In this document: positions 1 through 6,936 of the stretch, one piece after another
Numbering within the stretch: position 1 is the stretch's first letter
Layout of the letters: each line of letters opens with the position of its first letter
Assembly: GCF_014235875.1 (NCBI RefSeq)
Contig: NZ_JACJUK010000003.1
Location: 310,001-374,000, forward strand
Length of the DNA: 64,000 nt
Origin: Croceivirga lutea
GTDB taxonomy: Bacteria; Bacteroidota; Bacteroidia; Flavobacteriales; Flavobacteriaceae
Reading direction: 5' to 3'
Translations under genes and position numbers: made by a program
Notes under the pieces: model-generated
Database searches by the model: none
Seen by the model: only the letters and a program-made list of their open reading frames with translations
What the model was told of the DNA's origin: nothing

Positions 1-28
1 TCTACTAAAATCGGTGGCAAGTAAAATG

Positions 29-231
29 GTTTCCTGCTTTCGCAGGAATGACAAAAACAGAACAAAAAGCATCTAAAACGCTAAATGTCATTTCGAACCG
101 AAACGCAGTGAAGCGTGAGAAATCTAGTTTGTTTTTGGGATTTCTCAATCGGCTCGCACCTCATACCAGAATGACATCCTAACTCATTAAAATGCTATAA
201 AAAAAAGGATTCCCGCTATCGCAGGAATGAC
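29..231. repeat. Dispersed palindromic repeats (two hairpins flanking an 89-bp element)
   Basis: Two short hairpins of the form TTCCTGC-loop-GCAGGAA followed by TGAC lie at about 29-52 and 208-231. Between them, 87-175 is an element starting GTCATTTCGA and ending AGAATGAC. Nearly the same element, with better matched ends (GTCATTTCGA and TCGAAATGAC), recurs at 14568-14656, and halves of it recur at 15414-15455, 15205-15243 and 16203-16244. The rest of 1-258 shows no gene. The units look like REP- or MITE-type intergenic repeats without any coding capacity. Their mobility is inferred from copy number only. Confidence 0.8.
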
Positions 232-258
232 AGCGTAAAAAATGGCGTATCCATCACC

Positions 259-816
259 TTACTCCGCCCCTAACTCCTTCATCTTGGTGGAAATAAGATT
301 GGCATACACTTCTATGGTATGGTCATAGGTATCGGCGTACACTTTATGCGTCCAGCGGTGGGCTTTTATTTTGTTCTTAATTATGTATAAATTCTTTTTG
401 ACCGATTCTAAAGTAGCCAAGTTATCGGCATCGGCTAAATAGATGTAGTACTGCTCCAGAATTACATTCCCGTAATAGGCAATTGCAAACGTCTCATTAC
501 GTCTACTATCAGGATATAATTTTTTAGAAAATTCTTGATTGCGCTTTAGCACGGTATCAAAGTCTTCTAGTAGTGCAGCCACATTCATTTCAATGCCCAC
601 CACCATCTGTAGAATAGAAAGCTCTTCTTCGGTTAGGCGTTTGGCCATTAACCTATTTTTGAGCGAATGAATATTAGCTAAGGCCGCATCGTAGTTTTTC
701 TGGGCGATGAGAATGTTGCTTTCTTCTACTTTTTTCATGGCATCCTCCCAAAAACGTGTCTGCCCATAACTAAGTCCGGCAACTACGAAGCAAAGCACTA
801 AAAACCATTTTTGCAT
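259..816 (-). CDS. Secreted protein of unknown function
   Basis: A 185-residue protein that begins with a clear signal peptide: a short basic start, a hydrophobic stretch to about residue 15, and a likely cleavage site after LSYGQ near residue 19. The mature part is mostly alpha-helical and rich in charged residues (for example around DAMKKVEESN), with no cysteine motif and no catalytic signature I recognise. It resembles helical or TPR-like periplasmic proteins in general character, but I cannot assign a family. It stands alone: the deaminase gene behind it has the same orientation and ends 79 bp upstream of its start codon, and repeats lie downstream. The start ATG at 816 is well supported by the signal peptide. 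Confidence 0.75.
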   Translation of the reverse strand: MQKWFLVLCFVVAGLSYGQTRFWEDAMKKVEESNILIAQKNYDAALANIHSLKNRLMAKRLTEEELSILQMVVGIEMNVAALLEDFDTVLKRNQEFSKKLYPDSRRNETFAIAYYGNVILEQYYIYLADADNLATLESVKKNLYIIKNKIKAHRWTHKVYADTYDHTIEVYANLISTKMKELGAE

Positions 817-895
817 ATGTTGGTAAATTTAAACGGGGAAGGTTAACACCCCTAAGATACTCCAATACGTTTTAGAACTAGGCGCAAGCCAAAAT

Positions 896-1330
896 TTATT
901 CCCACACCGCCACGGCTTCTTCAGCCAATAGCTGGGTCATCTTAAATTCTTGGTGCCGCAATTGCGTATTCATCTGGTAATAGCAATCGGAATATACGTA
1001 ACCGTATTTTTTAGCATCTTGGGCCGAAGCGCCAAAATAAATGGCTTTAAACTGCGCCCAATGGCAGGCACCTAAACACATCATACAGGGTTCGCAACTG
1101 GTATAGAGTACACATTCTTGTAGCGCTTTTTTACCCAGTTTTTTAGCGGCGATTTGTATGGCATGTAGCTCAGCATGTTGGGTAAGGTCTTGCTCTTTTT
1201 TTACCTGGTTATGCACAGCACATACCACTTGGTCTTTTAATACAATGACCGCTCCAAAAGCACCGCCGGTGGGCGAAGCCTTGCCTTCTTTTGCTTTGGC
1301 AATAGCCATGCGCATATACGTTTTATGCAT
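896..1330 (-). CDS. Nucleoside/guanine deaminase (CDA fold)
   Basis: A 144-residue member of the zinc-dependent cytidine-deaminase-like superfamily. The zinc site is intact: His52-Ala-Glu54 supplies one ligand and the proton-shuttle glutamate, and Cys79-Glu-Pro-Cys82 supplies the other two ligands. The sequence after the PCxxC motif (MCLGACHWA, then an aromatic-rich C-terminal tail with Tyr residues near 110-120) resembles bacterial guanine deaminase GuaD more than tRNA adenosine deaminase TadA, which would make xanthine from guanine in the cytosol for purine salvage. That substrate choice is inference from similarity to the Bacillus GuaD type. The length is close to the family's usual 150-160. 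The ATG at 1330 fits the family N-terminus (HKTYMRMAIAKA). Confidence 0.85.
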   Translation of the reverse strand: MHKTYMRMAIAKAKEGKASPTGGAFGAVIVLKDQVVCAVHNQVKKEQDLTQHAELHAIQIAAKKLGKKALQECVLYTSCEPCMMCLGACHWAQFKAIYFGASAQDAKKYGYVYSDCYYQMNTQLRHQEFKMTQLLAEEAVAVWE

Positions 1331-1781
1331 GTTTAGTTTTTTGTTTTTAAAGATAGTAGGATTACTCCAGTAACTGGCGCTCTACTACCAGAAGTATGAG
1401 TGCGTACCAAAAAAGCTTAGAATTTTGTAGTGTTCTTCTGCCTAAAAAATCTTAAAACCCCAGTTAGATTATAGGTAAACCTCAAATTACGGAAATCTGT
1501 TTTTTGTTTAGGGGGGATTGGTTAATTTGGGGGTACCGAAACCTATTATTAATCTCCCCCTTTTGTATTATTTATTTCTAAATGAAATTCAACGAAGACT
1601 CTAGAGTAAAACTTCCTGCAATACTGCATTTAACCCAACTTGGGTATACCTACATTTTTTTAAAAAATGCTGTTTAGGATGAAGAAACCTGTTAACCTTT
1701 TCAATATTTTTTTTCGAAGAACATTGACTTTAAATCTTTTGAACAATATCATTAATCTTTAAATTTTAGTATTTAACATAA
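1331..1781. other. Intergenic region between deaminase and hsdM
   Basis: About 450 bp between divergent genes. It holds an hsdR remnant at 1582-1677, described separately. An imperfect inverted repeat made of a G-run (1512-1520) and a C-run (1554-1560) could form a hairpin upstream of that remnant. No convincing TAnnTTTG promoter core is visible just before hsdM; the sequence TAATCTTTA near 1753 is the nearest thing and is imperfect. No RNA gene was recognised. Confidence 0.5.
1582..1677 (+). pseudogene. 5' remnant of an older type I restriction gene (hsdR)
   Basis: An ATG-initiated frame of 31 codons begins MKFNEDSRVKLPAILHL and continues QLGYTYIFLKNAV before a TAG stop. This closely matches the N-terminal signature of one family of type I restriction endonuclease R subunits (NEDSRVKIPAILHL followed by LGYxYLSLK), from memory of that family. 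It does not match the start of the intact HsdR encoded at 8737, so it is not a duplicate of the local gene. Only the very start of the protein survives; after the stop no further hsdR-like sequence is visible before hsdM at 1782. The simplest reading is that an earlier type I system stood here and was replaced or deleted when the present operon arrived. Confidence 0.7.
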
Positions 1782-3350
1782 ATGGCAAAACAAGAAAAAA
1801 CCAAATCCATAGAAGAAACATTATGGCAAGCCTGTGACAAGCTTAGAGGCTCTGTAGAATCAAGCGAATACAAACACGTTGTACTAGGTTTAATCTTCTT
1901 AAAATTTGCCAGCGATAAATTTGAAGAACGTAAAAAAGAGCTCATTGAAGAAGGAAAAGAGAAATATGTAGAAATGAAGGATTTCTACAATATGAAAAAT
2001 GTCTTTTTCTTAAATGAAAAATCTCGTTGGGAATACATAAAAAAATATGCAAAAGTTGAAAATGATGAGGTAGGAACAAATGCTACAAGAATAGATACTG
2101 CCTTACACAACATTGAAAAGAACAATCCTGCGCTTAAAGGTGCATTGCCAGATAATTATTTTTCACGATTAGGATTAGACAAAACCAAACTTGCATCGCT
2201 TATTGACCAAATAAGTGAAATAAACACCATTGCCGATAAACAAAATGATATTGTTGGTCGTGTATACGAATATTTTTTAGCCAAATTCGCTATCAAAGAA
2301 GGGAAAGGAAAAGGTGAATTCTACACCCCGAAAAGTATTGTAAATCTTATTGCTGAATTAATAGAACCTTATCAAGGTATTATTTACGACCCTGCTTGTG
2401 GTTCGGGGGGTATGTTTGTGCAATCGGTTAAGTTTATAGAAAACCATCACGGAAACAAAAAAGAGGTTTCTGTGTACGGGCAAGAATATACCAATACTAC
2501 GTATAAACTGGCAAAAATGAATTTAGCCATACGTGGTATTGCTGCCAATTTGGGCGAAAAAGCAGCCGATACTTTTGGAGCCGACCAACACCCAGATTTA
2601 AAAGCTGATTTTATAATGGCAAATCCACCTTTCAATCAAAAAGATTGGAGAGGTGAAAACGAATTAACGGATGACCCACGTTGGAGAGGTTATGATGTAC
2701 CTCCAAAAAGTAACGCCAACTACGGTTGGATTTTAAATATGGTATCTAAATTATCAGATAACGGTGTAGCTGGTTTTATATTGGCAAATGGTGCATTATC
2801 TGGTGGCGGTGAAGAATATAAAATACGTAAAAAATTGATTGAAAACAATTTGGTAGAAGCCATTGTCATTCTACCACAGAAAATGTTTTACACGACTGAT
2901 ATTTCGGTTACGCTTTGGATTTTAAATAATAACAAAACTGAAAAAACAGTCAACAAAGGAACGGAAACTAGAGAATACCGCTTTCGCGAAAGCGAAATAT
3001 TATTTATGGACTTACGCCAAAAAGGCGAGCCTTTTGAGAAGAAATATATACAGTTTTCAAATACCCAAATTGAGGATATTGCTAATACTTTCCATACGTG
3101 GCAGACTAATGAAGAAGCCTATGAAAACATTCCAGAATACTGCTATTCGGCTACCAAAGAGGAAGTGATTAAAAAAGACTACTCATTGGTACCAAGCAAG
3201 TATGTTGAGTTTGTAAACCAAGACGAAAACTTAGATTTTGACACCAAAATGACAGGTTTACAAACCGAATTAAAAGACCTTTTAGCACAAGAAGAAGCTT
3301 CTAAAACTGATTTGCAGAACGTTTTTAAAAGTTTAGGTTATGAACTATAA
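1782..3350 (+). CDS. hsdM: Type I restriction-modification, DNA methyltransferase subunit
   Basis: A 522-residue HsdM. Residues 8 to about 150 form the helical HsdM N-terminal domain (EETLWQACDKLRGSVE). The N6-adenine methyltransferase domain follows, with the S-adenosylmethionine motif DPACGSGGMF at 203-212 and the catalytic NPPF tetrad at 281-284. With HsdS it methylates adenine in both half-sites of a bipartite target, and with HsdR it forms the restriction complex. It is the first gene of the operon; the stop overlaps the hsdS start by 11 bp. A 16-bp perfect palindrome lies inside the gene at 2979-2994. Length and motifs are normal, so the enzyme should be active. Confidence 0.97.
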   Translation: MAKQEKTKSIEETLWQACDKLRGSVESSEYKHVVLGLIFLKFASDKFEERKKELIEEGKEKYVEMKDFYNMKNVFFLNEKSRWEYIKKYAKVENDEVGTNATRIDTALHNIEKNNPALKGALPDNYFSRLGLDKTKLASLIDQISEINTIADKQNDIVGRVYEYFLAKFAIKEGKGKGEFYTPKSIVNLIAELIEPYQGIIYDPACGSGGMFVQSVKFIENHHGNKKEVSVYGQEYTNTTYKLAKMNLAIRGIAANLGEKAADTFGADQHPDLKADFIMANPPFNQKDWRGENELTDDPRWRGYDVPPKSNANYGWILNMVSKLSDNGVAGFILANGALSGGGEEYKIRKKLIENNLVEAIVILPQKMFYTTDISVTLWILNNNKTEKTVNKGTETREYRFRESEILFMDLRQKGEPFEKKYIQFSNTQIEDIANTFHTWQTNEEAYENIPEYCYSATKEEVIKKDYSLVPSKYVEFVNQDENLDFDTKMTGLQTELKDLLAQEEASKTDLQNVFKSLGYEL

Positions 3351-4485
3351 GCGTTTAGGTGATTACATAAAAAGAATATCTGTAAAAAACACAGATGGTT
3401 TAGCAGAGATACTTTATGGAATTAATATTGATAAGTTTTTTATGCCTTCGGTGGCAAATGTAATTGGTACGGATTTGACAAGATATAAGGTAGTTTCAAA
3501 CAATCAATTTGCTTGTAATAGAATGCACGTTGGAAGAGACAAAAGACTGCCAATTGCACTTTCTGATAGAGATTACGATTTCATTGTTTCACCTGCTTAT
3601 GATGTTTTTGAAATTAATGATGTCAACGCATTATTACCAGAATACTTAATGATGTGGTTTACTCGTGAAGAGTTTGATAGAAATTGTTGGTTTCATACAG
3701 ATTCTGACGTGAGAGGTAAATTAGATTGGAATGCTTTTATGGATATGACGTTACCCATCCCATCCATAGAAAAACAACAACTAATAGTAGATGACTACAA
3801 CACGGTGACCAACCGCATACAACTCAACGAAAAAATAAACGCTAACCTAGAAGCTACTGCGCAAGCCTTATATAAAAAATTAGTGGCCGAAAATCAGTGC
3901 GAAGAATATTTATTAAAAGATTTGTGCTCATTTCAAGAAGGCTATGTTAATCCTTCTCAAAAATATCCCAATTATTTTGATGGAAATATAAAATGGCTTC
4001 GCGCTAATGATGTTAACGGAGGTTTTATTTTAAATACAAGTAGAACATTAACTGAAGAAGGCTTTGAAAGTGCAGGTGCCAGTGCATTACTTTTCGCACC
4101 GCATACTATCGTAATTACAAAATCAGGAACTATTGGAAGACTTGGTATTTTGAATGACTATATGTGTGGAAATAGAGCAGTGATAAATATTAAACCAAAA
4201 GAAGACAATAATTTACCTTTTATATTTTTCTCCTTAAAAAGTAGTTATAATGAGCTAATTGATTTGGCTACAGGTAGTGCTCAAAGGAATTTATACGTGC
4301 CAATTTTAGCAACAATGAAAATACAAGTACCAGACGAAGATGAGCTAACTAGTTTTTATTTAGTTTCTAAAAGTATTCTTAATTCAATTCAATTACAAAC
4401 TAAAGAAAACCAAACCCTCAAAGAACTACAAAGTCTGTTATTAGCTAAGATGACTCAAGTTGAACTTAAAACATTATCGTCTTAA
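3340..4485 (+). CDS. hsdS: Type I restriction-modification, specificity subunit
   Basis: A 381-residue HsdS with the usual two-half layout: a first target recognition domain (about 1-145), a central helical spacer (about 150-185, EKQQLIVDDYNTVTNRIQ), a second recognition domain (about 190-335) and a C-terminal helical arm (about 345-375, ENQTLKELQSLLLAKM). The recurring tail phrase 'LxxLxxxLLAKM' at the end is typical of the family. The two halves determine the two parts of the target; the sequence recognised cannot be predicted. The ATG at 3340 lies inside the end of hsdM. No inverted or tandem repeats that would suggest phase switching are visible. The TIR gene starts 3 bp after the stop. 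Confidence 0.95.
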   Translation: MNYKRLGDYIKRISVKNTDGLAEILYGINIDKFFMPSVANVIGTDLTRYKVVSNNQFACNRMHVGRDKRLPIALSDRDYDFIVSPAYDVFEINDVNALLPEYLMMWFTREEFDRNCWFHTDSDVRGKLDWNAFMDMTLPIPSIEKQQLIVDDYNTVTNRIQLNEKINANLEATAQALYKKLVAENQCEEYLLKDLCSFQEGYVNPSQKYPNYFDGNIKWLRANDVNGGFILNTSRTLTEEGFESAGASALLFAPHTIVITKSGTIGRLGILNDYMCGNRAVINIKPKEDNNLPFIFFSLKSSYNELIDLATGSAQRNLYVPILATMKIQVPDEDELTSFYLVSKSILNSIQLQTKENQTLKELQSLLLAKMTQVELKTLSS

Positions 4486-4488
4486 AAA

Positions 4489-5661
4489 ATGAAATATAAA
4501 TATCAACTCATAACATTAGGCTCAAACGTTCCTGAAAGACAAATAATTATTGACCAGATAAGGGAAGAATTAAGGAATCTCAAATTGCCTGAAGAGTTTA
4601 TTAAAGTTATTCCAGCATCTTCTATTGAAGATGAATATAAGGGTAACCAACCTGCATTTGCATTATATTTTGGAGACACTAATAGCGATTTTAAGGATTT
4701 AGATGTTACTCAAAGGCTTCTGAAAGATGGTACAATGATACTTCCAATCTTCTATGACAGTTTTGAAAATGATATTCCAAGCGTTTTAGAAAATCAAAAT
4801 GCTGTTAAATATTCAGAAAATGAAGTAAATAGAATTACTAATGTTGTCTTAGAAGCTTTTGAATTGTTACGAAGCACGAGAAAAGTATTTATTAGTTACC
4901 GAAGAGCAGAATCTACCGCTGTAGCTATTCAATTATACGAGGCTTTAGAAGCCTATAATTTTGATGTATTTCTAGATACGCATTCAATTCAGAAAGGAGA
5001 ACCCTTTCAAGATGAATTGTGGTATCGTATGACTGATTGTGATGTGATTGTGCTACTAAATACTCCTGGTTTTTTGGAAAGTCATTGGTGTAAAGAAGAA
5101 TTTGCAGAAGCAAGTGCTAAGCAAATAGGCATAGTACAATTGGTATGGCCAAATCATCAAATAAAGGATATAGACAAATCTTCTTATATAAGTTACCCAA
5201 TACAATTAACAGAAGATGACTTTGTCAATAACAGGTTAGATAGTACTGGTCGCTTTATTGAAGTAATGGTAGAAGGTGTGCTTACTGAAGTGGAATCTGT
5301 ACGCGCAAGAAATTTAGCAGCTAGACAAGATAATTTAATTACTGAATTTAGAAACATTGCAGAAAAGAATAATCGAAAGGTAACTGTACAACCTGAAAAG
5401 ATTTTAACAGAGGATTTACCGAATGGAGAACATATTATCTACATACCTACTATTGGTATCCCTCAATCTACTAGTTGTCAATCTGCCGAAATCAAAAAAG
5501 AGTTGATGGGATACGATGAAGTGTCTATACGATTGATATATGATGATTTGCGAATTCGTGATAAATGGTTGCAACATTTGGAATGGTTGAATGACAATTT
5601 CAAAAAGGATATAAAAACACTAAAAAAACAAGATTTTGAATTATGGCTACAAAAGGCATAA
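4489..5661 (+). CDS. TIR-domain protein with extra flanking domains
   Basis: A 390-residue protein with a canonical TIR domain in the middle (about 131-225). It opens with KVFISYRRAES, has the box FDVFLDTHSIQKGEPF at about 158-173, and ends with SHWCKEEF, where Glu204 is in the position of the catalytic glutamate of TIR NAD-cleaving enzymes. Residues 1-130 look like a separate alpha/beta domain (QLITLGSN, then DGTMILPIFYD) that may be a degenerate TIR or other Rossmann-type fold. Residues 235-390 form a third region with beta-rich (HIIYIPTIGIP) and helical parts that I do not recognise. It follows hsdS by 3 bp and overlaps the SLOG-like gene by 19 bp, so the two are probably translationally coupled. 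An NADase or nucleotide-signal-producing role in phage defence is inferred. Confidence 0.85.
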   Translation: MKYKYQLITLGSNVPERQIIIDQIREELRNLKLPEEFIKVIPASSIEDEYKGNQPAFALYFGDTNSDFKDLDVTQRLLKDGTMILPIFYDSFENDIPSVLENQNAVKYSENEVNRITNVVLEAFELLRSTRKVFISYRRAESTAVAIQLYEALEAYNFDVFLDTHSIQKGEPFQDELWYRMTDCDVIVLLNTPGFLESHWCKEEFAEASAKQIGIVQLVWPNHQIKDIDKSSYISYPIQLTEDDFVNNRLDSTGRFIEVMVEGVLTEVESVRARNLAARQDNLITEFRNIAEKNNRKVTVQPEKILTEDLPNGEHIIYIPTIGIPQSTSCQSAEIKKELMGYDEVSIRLIYDDLRIRDKWLQHLEWLNDNFKKDIKTLKKQDFELWLQKA

Positions 5662-6242
5662 AAAATATATTTCTATCTGCTAGTATTCCCTTGCCTAATA
5701 GAGATGTAAAGTATATAGAAACAGCAGACATTATTGCAATTCGTGACGCAGTTATTGCTCTGACAACAGTAGTATTGCCACATCATAGAATAATATGGGG
5801 TGGTCATCCCTCAATAACGCCATTAATTTATTACGTGATGCAAAAATTGGATATGAATATTCAAGAACACGTTACATTGTATCAATCAAAGTTATTTGAA
5901 AAGTTCTTTCCAGAAGATAATAATAAATTCGAAAATGTAATATTGACTGATATCATTGATAATAATAGAGACCTCTCTTTGCTTCATATGCGAGAAAGAA
6001 TGTTGAGTGAATCAGATTTTGCAGCAGGAGTTTTCATTGGAGGTATGGATGGTATTGAAGATGAATATAGAATGTTTAAAGAATATTACCCAGAAGCAAT
6101 ATTACTTCCTATAGCTAGTACCGGTGCGGCAACTAAATTAGTATATGAGAATTTATTTCCTCAAAACCTAAAAAACACTAGACTTGAAAAGGATTATGGG
6201 TATATGTCCTTGTTTCAGGATTTTTTAATGGATAAAATTTAA
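5643..6242 (+). CDS. SLOG-like Rossmannoid protein
   Basis: A 199-residue protein with features of the SLOG (SMF/DprA-LOG) superfamily: an early strand (NIFLSASIP), the phrase IIWGGHPSITPLI at about 50-62, which fits the glycine-rich nucleotide-binding loop, and a second loop FIGGMDGIEDEY at 131-142 with acidic residues that could contact a ligand. SLOG domains bind nucleotide-derived ligands; the SLOG domain of Thoeris ThsA senses a cyclic ADP-ribose isomer. Whether this protein senses a TIR product, or makes or cuts one, is not visible. There is no attached effector domain such as SIR2, which is unusual for a pure sensor. The start lies inside the TIR gene and the next TIR gene follows after 4 bp. 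The assignment rests on pattern recognition only. Confidence 0.6.
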   Translation: MATKGIKNIFLSASIPLPNRDVKYIETADIIAIRDAVIALTTVVLPHHRIIWGGHPSITPLIYYVMQKLDMNIQEHVTLYQSKLFEKFFPEDNNKFENVILTDIIDNNRDLSLLHMRERMLSESDFAAGVFIGGMDGIEDEYRMFKEYYPEAILLPIASTGAATKLVYENLFPQNLKNTRLEKDYGYMSLFQDFLMDKI

Positions 6243-6246
6243 AAGT

Positions 6247-6933
6247 ATGGCAAGAAAAGTATTCGTTTCATATAAATATTCTGACTCATTAGTACAAGAT
6301 TTAGATATATATGTAGACTCGATTTTTGGTAAAATAAAAATTGATACAACAGCAAGACATTATGTAGATGAAATTTCAAAGCATCTAACAGGTGATGACC
6401 ATATTTATAAAGGTGAAAATGATGATGAAAGTATGGAGAACTTGGCAGATTCTTCTATCAGTTCAAAATTAGGTGACAAGATTTTTGATAGTAGTGTTAC
6501 GGTTGTTTTGATTTCTAAAGGAATGAAGGAATCGTTTAAATCTGAAAAAGACCAATGGATTCCTTGGGAAGTTTCATATTCTTTAAAAAAGCAAACAAGA
6601 TTAGGCAGGACCAGTAGCACTAATGGTGTTATAGCCGTTATACTTCCAGATGAAAATGGAAGTTACGAATATTATATAACACGTGATAGCGAATGTAATT
6701 GTAGACAATTGAATACTCCTATTTTGTTTCAAATAATACGTGATAATATGTTCAATGTTAAAGAACCAAACAGAAGGGCTTGCAATGGCGGTTGGGTTTA
6801 CTCTGGCGATAGCTCTTATATTCAATCTGTAAAGTGGTCTGATTTTATAGTAAATCCTACAAAATATATTGACAAAGCAATAGAATTACGAGATAAGAAG
6901 GATGATTTTAACATTGTAAAAACAATTAGGTAA
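6247..6933 (+). CDS. MTH538-type TIR-like protein (ThsB-related family)
   Basis: A 228-residue protein of the MTH538/DUF1863 TIR-like family, to which the Thoeris protein ThsB belongs. The N-terminus RKVFVSYKYSDS at 3-14 is the family's first strand. A second conserved block runs DSSVTVVLISKGM at 81-93, followed by WIPWEVSYSL at 104-113, where Glu108 is the likely counterpart of the TIR catalytic glutamate. ThsB proteins sense infection and make a cyclic ADP-ribose-type signal; that this protein does so is inference. No ThsA gene is present in the window. It sits 4 bp after the SLOG-like gene and 3 bp before the DUF262 gene, so all are very likely on one transcript. Confidence 0.8.
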   Translation: MARKVFVSYKYSDSLVQDLDIYVDSIFGKIKIDTTARHYVDEISKHLTGDDHIYKGENDDESMENLADSSISSKLGDKIFDSSVTVVLISKGMKESFKSEKDQWIPWEVSYSLKKQTRLGRTSSTNGVIAVILPDENGSYEYYITRDSECNCRQLNTPILFQIIRDNMFNVKEPNRRACNGGWVYSGDSSYIQSVKWSDFIVNPTKYIDKAIELRDKKDDFNIVKTIR

Positions 6934-6936
6934 TTA

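Noticed and set aside
4489-6933. Calling the TIR and SLOG genes a standard Thoeris system
   Set aside because: No ThsA (SIR2 or membrane effector fused to SLOG) is present, and two TIR genes with an independent SLOG-like gene do not match the described layout.
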